Shown here one piece after another: positions 1 to 7,956 of a stretch of 64,000 nt of DNA. Positions within the stretch are counted from its first letter, which is position 1; each line of letters starts with the position of its first letter. The position numbers were made by a program, and so were the translations under genes. Under the pieces are notes generated by a model. That model was not told where the DNA came from and ran no database searches. It saw only the letters and a list, made by a program, of their open reading frames with translations. The stretch is from Cytophagales bacterium (GTDB taxonomy: Bacteria; Bacteroidota; Bacteroidia; Cytophagales; Spirosomataceae), in contig JANSYO010000015.1 in NCBI GenBank assembly GCA_024742395.1, positions 23,456-87,455 of the forward strand, given 5' to 3'.

Positions 1-344
1 AATAGGCAATGACCCAACTCATGGAATACTAAAGCCTCTTTGTTCTGACTAACTTTAATATCCCAGCAGTCGCTATTCTTTCTTATTTGAATGATTCTTT
101 GACCAGTCCTTCCAGCTTTCGGCCGCTCGCACTGGCCACAAAAATCTTCAGGTAGTGAATCAGTAAATTCAACTATGAGGTTTTCCTTGGGAATTGAAAT
201 ACCCCTTGCCTTAGCTTCCTCAAAAAAGGTTTCAAGATAAACCTCTAGTGCAGGTTCAATTCTATACTCAAAGCTCACTTCCTTTTTCTCACAAGAAATG
301 AGCATGTAGATAAATCCAAAAAGGAATAAAACGTAATTTTTCAT
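1..344 (-). CDS. Putative zinc-metallopeptidase lipoprotein, 3' part beyond the window
   Basis: Reading the minus strand from the ATG at 342-344 gives an open frame of 114 codons that runs off the left edge. It starts with a short hydrophobic segment ending in a lipobox (LISC, Cys18), so the product is probably a lipoprotein. Close to the edge it reads VFHELGHCL, which contains an HExxH zinc-binding motif typical of metallopeptidases. A CGQC pair lies in the middle. The family cannot be named because the C-terminal part and any third zinc ligand are missing. The gene lies downstream of, and is transcribed in the same direction as, the CBM48-HhH gene, but a terminator separates them. Confidence 0.6.
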   Translation of the reverse strand, partial: MKNYVLFLFGFIYMLISCEKKEVSFEYRIEPALEVYLETFFEEAKARGISIPKENLIVEFTDSLPEDFCGQCERPKAGRTGQRIIQIRKNSDCWDIKVSQNKEALVFHELGHCL

Positions 345-369
345 AGGGCATAATAGATACCGAATATAC

Positions 370-396
370 AAAAAAAACCGAGTGCAAAGCACCCGG
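370..396 (-). terminator. Intrinsic terminator after the CBM48-HhH gene
   Basis: On the minus strand an 8-bp stem (378-385 with 389-396, one G-U pair, 3-nt loop) is followed directly by a run of eight U residues (complement of 370-377). It lies 29 bases past the stop of the gene at 425-1036. Confidence 0.8.
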
Positions 397-424
397 CATT
401 TCATTCAACCCTATTGAAATAATA

Positions 425-1036
425 TTATTTTCCGCCCTTAAGAACGGCTTGTAATTCCTTTAATTCGTCCCATTTTCCGGCCGCAGCTAACTTTGCCTGC
501 TTACTCCAGGTTTTAGGATCGTGCATCTTATATCTTGGCCCTGCTGCCTCTAAAACCGCTTTGAGCGTTTTTTGAGTTGCTTTACCAAGTGCTGCAAAAG
601 TATCAATTCCATCGGCTTCTAACAAACCTGCAATCTTCTTTCCTATTCCTTCAATCTTTGTCAGATCCTCTTTTCCTACAGCCTTAGTTGTTTTGGTTGC
701 AGCTGGTTTAGCAGCTACAGCCTTTTTCGGAGCTGCTTTCTTTTTTGCAGGAGCAGGCACCTTTATCACACAATTATCTACTTGATAGTCAGGAATAAAT
801 GAATAATCATCTGCATTTCCGTCATTCACCCATCTACCATCATCTAACAAATAACGGTACTCATAAGTTTGACCAACCTCTAAATTTATTGCTGTACTTA
901 ATGAGCCATCTTTCGCTTTCTTAAGAGAAACACCTTTAGAAGTATCCCAGTCATTAAACTCTCCGAGTAGAATTCCGGAAGTCGCGTTTCCTACAATTTC
1001 AGGAGCTAATGAAAAACTGATTTTTGTCTTAGACAT
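425..1036 (-). CDS. CBM48-like domain fused to a helix-hairpin-helix domain
   Basis: The N-terminal 85 residues resemble the AMPK/CBM48 glycogen-binding fold (GEFNDWD, then YEYRYLLDDGRW). A linker rich in Ala, Lys and Pro follows, then a helix-hairpin-helix segment containing KIEGIGKKIAGLL, a type found in DNA-binding and ribosomal-type HhH proteins. I chose the ATG at 1034-1036 (MSKTK); the frame is open up to a TTG nine codons upstream, but the domain does not need it. The gene is single, followed by its own terminator. No function is assigned: a carbohydrate-binding or protein-interaction domain linked to an HhH module is what is seen; a role in glycogen metabolism would be a guess. Confidence 0.75.
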   Translation of the reverse strand: MSKTKISFSLAPEIVGNATSGILLGEFNDWDTSKGVSLKKAKDGSLSTAINLEVGQTYEYRYLLDDGRWVNDGNADDYSFIPDYQVDNCVIKVPAPAKKKAAPKKAVAAKPAATKTTKAVGKEDLTKIEGIGKKIAGLLEADGIDTFAALGKATQKTLKAVLEAAGPRYKMHDPKTWSKQAKLAAAGKWDELKELQAVLKGGK

Positions 1037-1179
1037 ATCTATCTTTTGATTAATGCTGTACAAAAATTGTCATAAGATTTTGAAGCCCCAACACCACCTC
1101 TTAATTAAATGCAATAATTCTTGATAAAGTACAATTCTTTAAAAAATACAATCAATTTTCATTTCCTATCTCGCTAAAA

Positions 1180-2661
1180 TTAAGCAGGTTGATGTTCTTT
1201 TCTTAACAGGTCATTCACGGTTTTTACCGGATTAAAGGTAATCAAAGGAACCTCCACAAAGATGGTATTCCAATCTGACATAGAGCCATTCCATAATCCG
1301 GGAAGTTCTTGTGCCTTAAGGGCTTTGCCACTCAATGATTTCTCTGTAATAAATCCGGTTTTCGGGTCTCTGAATTTAAGAAGGTCAAACTTTTCCTTCT
1401 TGTAGTTTTTGGTAGAAACTACTAAATCAACCGGATTAAAGTGGGTGGCATTTTGAAATATTTCAGACTGTCTTTTACTGTTAAAATTAAATTGAGCAGA
1501 CTCCACTATATGAGTAGATACAGAGCCATCTCCATTTTCTAACCAAAACGGCCCACCACCTGGCTCTCCTACGTTCTGAACCATTCCACATACTCTGATA
1601 GGTCTGTTAATCTTATTTTTAGCATAAGCTAATTTATCCTCATTTGACCAGTTCCTGAAACCTTTTGGGGGTATCACATTTAACTCATTCTTTAAGAAGC
1701 TAAGAGCCTTTTGTCTGGTATAATCAGAGACTTCGTCTTTGTCTAATCTTTTGGCGAAATTGAATAGCTGCTTCTGGTATTTTAGTACCAAGGCCGCCAA
1801 AACTTTTTTATAGGTAATAGTCTGTTCTTTTAAATGATCAGGGACCACATTATCAATATTCTTGATAAAAATAACATCGGCATCCTGATCATTCAAGTTT
1901 TCAAGGAGAGCTCCATGTCCTGCAGGTCTGAATAAAATCTTACCCTCCTCCGTTCTGAAAGGATTATTATCCATGTCTACTGCAATGGTATCAGTACTTT
2001 TCTTTTGTTCAGAATAACTAAAAATAAACTGTACGCCATATTTCTCTTCGTAAGATTTTTTGACATTGGCTATCAATGACTTAAACCTACTTTTATGTTC
2101 AGGAGAAACGGTAAAATGCAGCCTTACTCTCCCGTTTCTATTGGCATAGGCCGCCCCTTCTACCATGTGTTCCTCAATGGCCGTTCTGGTACCCTCAGGA
2201 TATTTATGAAACTCCAACAATCCTTTTGGCAAACTGCCGTAGTCTAGTCCTTCTTTATTTAGCAGGCCTTCTAAAAGCGTCTGCTGATCATTCTTGCCAC
2301 CTGTCACTTCCATCAGACTTTCATAAAAGGCGAAGTCAGCTATTTCTTTGACGAATTGCTCTACTGCCTTATCTATTTTCCCTTCATCTTTGGCAGCAAA
2401 TAATGCTTTAAACATTCTGGAAGCTGCACCAGATGCCGGCACAAACTTTAATAATTTCTTTTTGGAAGCCTCTTTGTCAAAATACGCTACTAAGTCACTT
2501 ATTTCAGATGAAGTTAACTTCAACAGACCATCCCCTTCAGTGGCCGCCTTTTGAGCTTTTATAAACGGAAAGCCAGATTTGAAATTTTCAATCTGCTCTT
2601 TAACGATATTTATATCGCTACCTCTTTCTTCTATCTGGGTTAAATCTTTATCTGAAAACAT
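1180..2661 (-). CDS. DUF4301 family protein
   Basis: The 493-residue product matches the DUF4301 family of Bacteroidota in length and in the hallmark segment FVPASGAASRMFKALF (about residues 74-89), which looks like the nucleotide-binding loop of sugar nucleotidyltransferases. Later segments such as FRPAGHGALLENLNDQDADVIF (read here in two parts: FRPAGHGALLE and NLNDQDADVIFIKN) also resemble nucleotidyltransferase cores. There is no signal peptide, so it should be cytoplasmic. The reaction is unknown. It stands alone between a convergent-free gap and the divergent proA gene. Confidence 0.8.
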   Translation of the reverse strand: MFSDKDLTQIEERGSDINIVKEQIENFKSGFPFIKAQKAATEGDGLLKLTSSEISDLVAYFDKEASKKKLLKFVPASGAASRMFKALFAAKDEGKIDKAVEQFVKEIADFAFYESLMEVTGGKNDQQTLLEGLLNKEGLDYGSLPKGLLEFHKYPEGTRTAIEEHMVEGAAYANRNGRVRLHFTVSPEHKSRFKSLIANVKKSYEEKYGVQFIFSYSEQKKSTDTIAVDMDNNPFRTEEGKILFRPAGHGALLENLNDQDADVIFIKNIDNVVPDHLKEQTITYKKVLAALVLKYQKQLFNFAKRLDKDEVSDYTRQKALSFLKNELNVIPPKGFRNWSNEDKLAYAKNKINRPIRVCGMVQNVGEPGGGPFWLENGDGSVSTHIVESAQFNFNSKRQSEIFQNATHFNPVDLVVSTKNYKKEKFDLLKFRDPKTGFITEKSLSGKALKAQELPGLWNGSMSDWNTIFVEVPLITFNPVKTVNDLLRKEHQPA

Positions 2662-2696
2662 GCGAATTTTGCTTTAAGGTTTTGTTTTAATCTTGC

Positions 2697-2704
2697 CAAA
2701 AATA
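2697..2704 (-). promoter_or_regulatory. Possible -7 element for the DUF4301 gene
   Basis: The minus strand reads TATTTTTG here, a full match to the Bacteroidota -7 box TAnnTTTG, 36 bases before the ATG of the DUF4301 gene. No good -33 box sits at the usual distance, so this is only a candidate. Confidence 0.3.
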
Positions 2705-2786
2705 AGGATCAAATACGAGAAATGGTCTAAAATCGACGGTGTTCGTAGTTTTTTTTAGACCTTTGTAAAACACTAAAGAAAGTATT

Positions 2787-4025
2787 TTGAAAGACATTTT
2801 AGTTAAAAGTAGGAAAGCGTCAAAGTCCATTGCGAATTTAAATTCAGAAGAAAAATCTGAAATCCTTCTGGACCTTGCCAAACTTATTGAAAAATCAGCC
2901 GAGAAAATTAAAGTTGAAAACAAGAAAGATCTTGACAGGATGGAGAAATCTGATCCAAAGTATGATCGATTGCTTCTTTCTGACAGCAGGATTGAAGGAC
3001 TTGTTAACTCCTTGAAAGTAGTAGCCCAGCTTGAAGATCCTGTGGGTAAAGAACTTCTGAAAAGAACCTTACCGAATGGTCTAAAGTTATCCAGAATAGC
3101 GGTTCCTTTGGGTGTGGTAGGCATAATTTATGAATCAAGGCCCAATGTTACTGTAGATGTGGCCTCGCTGTGTTTACGATCTGGTAATGCTGCTATTTTA
3201 AAAGGAGGAAAAGAGGCACACTATTCTAATATGTGTCTGGTCTCCCTAATTCATGAAGTTTTGGAAAAGAAGGGACTTCCTGCCGAGGCAGTAACCTTAT
3301 TACCTACAGATAGAAGTTACACTGAAAAGCTCCTTAAAGCAGAAAAGTATGTTGATGTGATTATCCCAAGGGGTTCATCTGGCCTAATAAACTATGTAAG
3401 AAGTAATTCACTCATTCCTACCATAGAAACAGGAGCAGGTGTATGTCATACATATATTGAAAAAACAGCAGATGCTGCTATGGGGGCTGCAATTCTGGTC
3501 AATGCTAAAGTTACCAGACCTTCAGTTTGTAATTCTTTAGACTGTGCAGTACTGGATGAAGAGGTCCTTGAAACAGTGATTCCTCAGGTGCTTGAAGGTT
3601 TTAAAGAATATGATGTTGAAGTTTACGCCGATGAGAAAAGTTATCCTATTTTCGAGAAAAACGGATATACTTTGCTAAAAAAAGCACAAGACGAAGACTT
3701 TGGAAAAGAGTGGCTTGACTATAAAGTATCATTCAAGACCGTAAATGGTCTCGATGAAGCACTTGAGCACATTGAAAGAAATTCTTCAAGACATTCTGAA
3801 GCTATTATCACCGAAGATAAGGCTAAAGCAGAAAGATTCTTAAAAGAAGTAGATGCCGCCAGTGTTTACCATAATGCATCTACCAGATTTACAGATGGTG
3901 AAGAATTTGGCCTAGGGGCTGAAATAGGCATCTCTACCCAAAAGCTTCACGCCAGAGGGCCATTTGCCTTAGAAAAATTAGTTACTGAGAAGTGGGTAGT
4001 TAAAGGCGAAGGTCAGATCAGATAG
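2787..4025 (+). CDS. proA: Glutamate-5-semialdehyde dehydrogenase
   Basis: The product reduces gamma-glutamyl phosphate to glutamate-5-semialdehyde with NADPH in proline synthesis. At 412 residues it has the normal ProA length and shows the family segments GVVGIIYESRPNVT, LRSGNAAILKGGKEA and RPSVCNSLD, the last with the catalytic Cys at about residue 248. The start is a TTG; the next in-frame ATG is at residue 51 and would remove conserved sequence. No proB is visible nearby. The gene overlaps the next one by one base, so proline synthesis is here co-transcribed with four genes that have no obvious link to it. Confidence 0.95.
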   Translation: MKDILVKSRKASKSIANLNSEEKSEILLDLAKLIEKSAEKIKVENKKDLDRMEKSDPKYDRLLLSDSRIEGLVNSLKVVAQLEDPVGKELLKRTLPNGLKLSRIAVPLGVVGIIYESRPNVTVDVASLCLRSGNAAILKGGKEAHYSNMCLVSLIHEVLEKKGLPAEAVTLLPTDRSYTEKLLKAEKYVDVIIPRGSSGLINYVRSNSLIPTIETGAGVCHTYIEKTADAAMGAAILVNAKVTRPSVCNSLDCAVLDEEVLETVIPQVLEGFKEYDVEVYADEKSYPIFEKNGYTLLKKAQDEDFGKEWLDYKVSFKTVNGLDEALEHIERNSSRHSEAIITEDKAKAERFLKEVDAASVYHNASTRFTDGEEFGLGAEIGISTQKLHARGPFALEKLVTEKWVVKGEGQIR

Positions 4026-4468
4026 TGAAAGAAGAACTCTTGGAAATTGCTAAAGCAAAGACTGATCTTAGAATTCAGGAAGCCCTAAAGGCTATAAAAG
4101 CCTCTCAACTTGCTGCCAATGAAGAAACAAAAAGCTCTGCTGGCGACAAGTATGAAACCGGTAGAGCCATGGCTCAGAATGACCGTAATCTATACGCGAG
4201 ACAACTCTCTGAAGCCCAAAAAGATATGGCCATTCTAAACAGCATTGATTTAAAAAAGGAATACACCTTGATTTCAACAGGTGCCCTGACAGAAACAAGT
4301 ATTGGCTATTTTTTTATTGCTACCAGCATCGGGATTATTCCTTTAAAAAATCAGAAAGTTATGGTGACCTCGCAAGACTCGCCAATGGGACTTATTTTAA
4401 AAGGAAAAAGAGAAAATGACCAAGTAGATTTCAGAAATAATAAGATTAATATAATCAGTGTCAAATAG
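4025..4468 (+). CDS. GreA/GreB-like coiled-coil protein
   Basis: The 147-residue protein begins with a GTG that overlaps the proA stop codon. Residues 1-80 are charged and helical (a likely coiled coil, with long runs of Ala, Glu, Lys, Gln), and residues 80-147 form a beta-rich segment (YTLISTGALTETSIGYFFIA ... MVTSQDSPMGLILKGK). This layout resembles transcript cleavage factors GreA/GreB, whose C-terminal domain is FKBP-like. In related genomes such proteins are often labelled 3-oxoacyl-ACP synthase, which the sequence does not support. A transcription-factor role is inferred only from fold resemblance. Confidence 0.6.
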   Translation: MKEELLEIAKAKTDLRIQEALKAIKASQLAANEETKSSAGDKYETGRAMAQNDRNLYARQLSEAQKDMAILNSIDLKKEYTLISTGALTETSIGYFFIATSIGIIPLKNQKVMVTSQDSPMGLILKGKRENDQVDFRNNKINIISVK

Positions 4469-5212
4469 ATGAAAATATCCATCGTCACGGCCTCATATAA
4501 TAATAAAGATACTATTCTTCACACGCTTGAAACTGTAAGATCACAAATTAACTGCGAGGTAGAACATGTTGTTGTAGATGGCGGCTCCACAGACGGCACA
4601 AAGGAAATTCTGGAAAATTTTGGTGGAATCACTTTTATCTCAGAAAAAGATGAAGGTATTTATGATGCTTTAAACAAAGGTATAAAACTGGCAACTGGTG
4701 ATGTAGTAGGCACCTTAGGAGCAGATGACTTTTATCCTAATAATGAAGTGTTGTCAAAAATCAGTCGACTTTTTGCCGATGAGCACACCGATGTGGTTTA
4801 TGCCGATAAAAATTATGTGGCTCCCGAAGACATTACCAAAGTGGTTCGGCACTGGACAGCAGGCCCTTATAAACATGAGAACTGGCTTAGTGGATGGATG
4901 CCGCCACATCTGACTTTTTATATTCGAAGAAAGTATTTTGAGCAATATGGCTACTACAATAAAAGCTTTGCTTCTGCCGGGGATTATGAACTAATGCTCA
5001 GGATGATGTATAAGCACAAACTGAATATCCAGTATCTTCCAGAACTGGTAGTGACTATGCGAACAGGCGGCACCAGTACTGCCTCATTTAAAAACAGAAT
5101 GAGAGCTAATAAAGAAGATAGAAAAGCCTGGCAGATTAACGGCCTAAAACCTAAATGGTACACTCTTTACATGAAACCTTTGTCTAAAATAAACCAATTT
5201 TTTGTTAAATGA
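4469..5212 (+). CDS. GT2-family glycosyltransferase
   Basis: The 247-residue product is a cytoplasmic GT-A fold glycosyltransferase, with the start MKISIVTASYNN, the nucleotide-binding VVVDGGSTDGT and the metal-binding GADD at residues 84-87. The region WMPPHLTFYIRR is typical of WcaA-like enzymes that build surface polysaccharides. It has no membrane helices, unlike ArnC or dolichyl-phosphate-type GT2 enzymes. It directly follows the GreA-like gene and overlaps the formyltransferase gene by 4 bases (ATGA), so the two are likely translationally coupled. The donor and acceptor sugars cannot be told. Confidence 0.85.
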   Translation: MKISIVTASYNNKDTILHTLETVRSQINCEVEHVVVDGGSTDGTKEILENFGGITFISEKDEGIYDALNKGIKLATGDVVGTLGADDFYPNNEVLSKISRLFADEHTDVVYADKNYVAPEDITKVVRHWTAGPYKHENWLSGWMPPHLTFYIRRKYFEQYGYYNKSFASAGDYELMLRMMYKHKLNIQYLPELVVTMRTGGTSTASFKNRMRANKEDRKAWQINGLKPKWYTLYMKPLSKINQFFVK

Positions 5213-5973
5213 GAATTGTCATACTCACCCAAGACGACCCCTTTTTCCTAGGAAAGAACATCGATTATTTAATCAAAAAACTTCCTGCTCATTCTGAGGT
5301 AGTTGCCACCGTTCTTTTTGAGGTTTCTCCGTTTGGTAAGAGAGAAAGTTTTAAAGACAAAATGCTTAAGACTCTCGATATCTTCGGTTTCGGCTTCTTC
5401 ATGTATTATGGCTTTCAATTTCTTAAAGCTAAACTTTCTCCCTCTAGCTCAGTAGCCAATGTGCTGAAAAAGCATAATGTGCCGGTTATCCAATTAGAAA
5501 AGCCGGTTAACAACAAAGAAAGCTTAGAAATTATCAGAGGGTTGAAACCTGATTTATTAGTTTCGATCGGAGGCAACCAGATATTTAAAAGACCCTTGCT
5601 GGATAGTGCCACTCACGGTTGTGTGAATCTTCATACGGCCTTGCTGCCAAAATACCGGGGTTTAATGCCTTCTTTCTGGGTGCTACGGTATAATGAAAAG
5701 TATACAGGAGTATCTGTATTCCAGGTGGATGAAGGAATTGACTCAGGTCCTATAATTGTTCAGAAAAAGGTGGAGATTGGTGACAGAACGCAGCAGCAAC
5801 TAATTAAAGATACTAAGGTCATTGGGATGGACTGTATCCTGGAATCCATTGAAAAGATACACACTGGCACGGTAGAGTATATTCCCAATCCTGAAGAAGA
5901 GAAGACCTATTTTACTTTCCCTACAAAAGAAGATGTGAAAGCATTCAGAGCAGCAGGAAAAAGATTTTTCTAA
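5209..5973 (+). CDS. Formyltransferase-fold enzyme, likely sugar N-formyltransferase
   Basis: The protein has the 10-formyl-THF transferase core: the catalytic triad can be read as Asn123 (GGNQIF), His142 (NLHTALLPKYRG) and Asp178 (DEGIDSGPII). At 254 residues it lacks the C-terminal tRNA-binding domain of methionyl-tRNA formyltransferase, and its neighbours are sugar enzymes, so N-formylation of an amino sugar (as in ArnA-N, VioF or WlaRD) is the better reading. Residues 60-80 differ from those enzymes and include a hydrophobic stretch. It lies between a GT2 gene (4-base overlap) and a polysaccharide deacetylase gene (1-base gap). Confidence 0.8.
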   Translation: MRIVILTQDDPFFLGKNIDYLIKKLPAHSEVVATVLFEVSPFGKRESFKDKMLKTLDIFGFGFFMYYGFQFLKAKLSPSSSVANVLKKHNVPVIQLEKPVNNKESLEIIRGLKPDLLVSIGGNQIFKRPLLDSATHGCVNLHTALLPKYRGLMPSFWVLRYNEKYTGVSVFQVDEGIDSGPIIVQKKVEIGDRTQQQLIKDTKVIGMDCILESIEKIHTGTVEYIPNPEEEKTYFTFPTKEDVKAFRAAGKRFF

Positions 5974-5974
5974 C

Positions 5975-6823
5975 ATGAATATATTGACTTTTGATATTGA
6001 AGACTGGTTTCACCTGTTGGATGTAGAAGCCACAAAAGATGAAGCCTCATGGGCAAAATATCCCTCAAGGATTCACCGTAATATGGATATCATTATGGGG
6101 ATGTTGGATTCATTAAATCAAAAGGCAACCTTTTTCTGCCTAGGCTGGGTGGCCAGGACTTACCCTGAGGTTATTAAAAGAATAGTTGATGCCGGTCATG
6201 AGATAGCAACACACTCAGATCTTCATCAATTGGCCTACACACAATCTAAACAGGAATTTACAAACGACTTAGAAAGATCAATCAAACAATTAGAGGACGC
6301 TTCTTCTCAAAAAATAAGGGCTTACAGGGCTCCCGGCTTCTCCTTTAAAAGTGAAAACAAATGGGTCTTTGATGTTTTGGTCAAAAACGGAATTGAGATT
6401 GACTGCTCCATTTTCCCTGCAAAAAGAGGTCATGGTGGTTTTGAGGAGTTTGGCACAGCCAAGCCATGCTTTATTGAAGTGGATGGTCACCGACTCAAAG
6501 AATTCCCTATAAACCTTAAAAGTTTTATGGGGCAAAACCTCATATTTTCTGGTGGTGGTTATTTCCGATTCTTTCCTTTACCTCTTTTAAAATCTTTATT
6601 TAAAGGCAGTCAGTATACGATGACCTATTTTCATCCCAGAGATTTTGATGCAGAGCAACCGGTAATAAATGAACTCTCATTGTTAAGGAAATTCAAATCC
6701 TACTATGGATTGGAACATACAGAAGCTAAACTTGTTTCTCTTTTAAAAGACTTTGAATTTATTGACCTTCAAACGGCTGATAATTTGGTAGATTGGCAGA
6801 ATGCCGAGACTATTAAACTTTAG
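5975..6823 (+). CDS. Polysaccharide deacetylase (NodB fold, XrtA-type subgroup)
   Basis: The start reads LTFDIEDWFH (residues 4-13), the signature of the subgroup that ends in a DUF3473 region and is common in exopolysaccharide clusters. The metal site is Asp7 with His80 and His84 (THSDLH), and RAPGFS at 118-123 is the usual catalytic Arg-Pro segment. The C-terminal part contains YFHPRDFD. No signal peptide is seen, so it probably acts in the cytoplasm or at the inner membrane face. It is the last gene of the proA-to-deacetylase operon. It may remove an acetyl or formyl group from a carbohydrate precursor. Confidence 0.85.
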   Translation: MNILTFDIEDWFHLLDVEATKDEASWAKYPSRIHRNMDIIMGMLDSLNQKATFFCLGWVARTYPEVIKRIVDAGHEIATHSDLHQLAYTQSKQEFTNDLERSIKQLEDASSQKIRAYRAPGFSFKSENKWVFDVLVKNGIEIDCSIFPAKRGHGGFEEFGTAKPCFIEVDGHRLKEFPINLKSFMGQNLIFSGGGYFRFFPLPLLKSLFKGSQYTMTYFHPRDFDAEQPVINELSLLRKFKSYYGLEHTEAKLVSLLKDFEFIDLQTADNLVDWQNAETIKL

Positions 6824-6849
6824 CTTGGTAAATTCCGTTTTAGAGAATC

Positions 6850-7896
6850 ATGAAAAGATTTTTTGCACTTATTACACTTATTTTCATCACACTTAGTTCG
6901 TTTGCTCAGCACTTACCAGTTTACCGTAATCTGGTAATGGAAGGAGGGGGAATCAAGGGAATCGCTTATGGAGGAGCACTCGCTGAGCTGGAAGAAAGAG
7001 GTGTAATGAAAAATATAATCAGAGTAGCGGGTACCTCTGCCGGGGCCATTCAGGCTTGTTTAGTCTCTCTAGGCTATACGGCCGACGAAATTTCAGATAT
7101 AATAGCCAGCACCCCTGTGGAGTCCTTCAATGACGGGGGAATAATGAAGAACAGTACAAAACTGCTATTTCAACAATACGGATGGTTTAAGGGAGATAAT
7201 TTCTTAAGCACTATGGAAAGGTTAATTGCCAACAGAACAGGCAATGCCAATCTTACCTTTGCTCAGCTTCATGAACTGGCTAAGACCTACCCGTTTAGAG
7301 ATCTATATGCTGTGGGAGCTGATCTCTCTTCTCAGAAATCAGTAATCTTCTCTCATGAGTCTCTCCCTAACATGAGAATAGCTGATGCTGTAAGAATCTC
7401 AATGTCTATTCCTCTTTACTATAAAGCCATATGGGCCAATGAAGAAGGGAAAGTATTTTCAGACCCTAAACCCGAAGATAATTGTCATTTATATGTAGAT
7501 GGTGGTATTTTGATGAATTACCCTATTGAAATTTTTGACAGGTCTATATACATCCCTGCTTGTGAAGGTGAAGTTTGCGATATGTTTAATCCTGAAACCA
7601 TTGGATTAAGACTAGACCGTCCAGAGCAAATAGATCATGAGGTAGAAAACGGTTTTGGAATAGCTCCATATGAAATTACAGATTTCAGCTCTTATTTGTC
7701 TTCACTTTCCAGTATTCTGATGAGGAATGTGAGTCCTGCACATCCCAAAGATGTAGACAGAACTATCTATATTAATGACATGGGGATAAGCTCTAGAGTA
7801 AGAAGAGTGCCCGATGAAGAAAAAATAGCCATGATGAAAAGTGGAAGAGAGGGTGTTAAACTTTTCTTAAGTAGAATAAATCTATTGCTAGATTAA
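6850..7896 (+). CDS. Secreted patatin-like phospholipase
   Basis: After a Sec signal peptide (first 20 residues, ending SSFAQ) the protein shows the patatin oxyanion loop GGGIKGIAYGG, the nucleophile motif GTSAG (Ser63) and the second catalytic residue in DGG (Asp about 217). It should be a serine acyl-hydrolase acting on lipids in the periplasm or outside. Compared with the RssA type it is longer at the C-terminus. It lacks the outer-membrane barrel seen in type V patatins. It starts 26 bases after the deacetylase gene and could be co-transcribed with it. Confidence 0.85.
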   Translation: MKRFFALITLIFITLSSFAQHLPVYRNLVMEGGGIKGIAYGGALAELEERGVMKNIIRVAGTSAGAIQACLVSLGYTADEISDIIASTPVESFNDGGIMKNSTKLLFQQYGWFKGDNFLSTMERLIANRTGNANLTFAQLHELAKTYPFRDLYAVGADLSSQKSVIFSHESLPNMRIADAVRISMSIPLYYKAIWANEEGKVFSDPKPEDNCHLYVDGGILMNYPIEIFDRSIYIPACEGEVCDMFNPETIGLRLDRPEQIDHEVENGFGIAPYEITDFSSYLSSLSSILMRNVSPAHPKDVDRTIYINDMGISSRVRRVPDEEKIAMMKSGREGVKLFLSRINLLLD

Positions 7897-7915
7897 CTAA
7901 AGCCTTACATTTTTG

Positions 7916-7923
7916 TATGTTTG
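7916..7923 (+). promoter_or_regulatory. -7 promoter element for the DUF1080 gene
   Basis: TATGTTTG is a full match to TAnnTTTG and lies 33 bases before the ATG of the DUF1080 gene. No clear -33 box is present at 17-23 bases upstream. Confidence 0.4.
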
Positions 7924-7956
7924 GAATCTAATTTTAATTAACCGTACAAGAAACCT

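Noticed and set aside
2687..3124. Minus-strand frame of 145 codons opposite proA
   Set aside because: It lies mostly antisense to a strongly conserved gene and its composition (Ser/Phe-rich) is that of a shadow frame.
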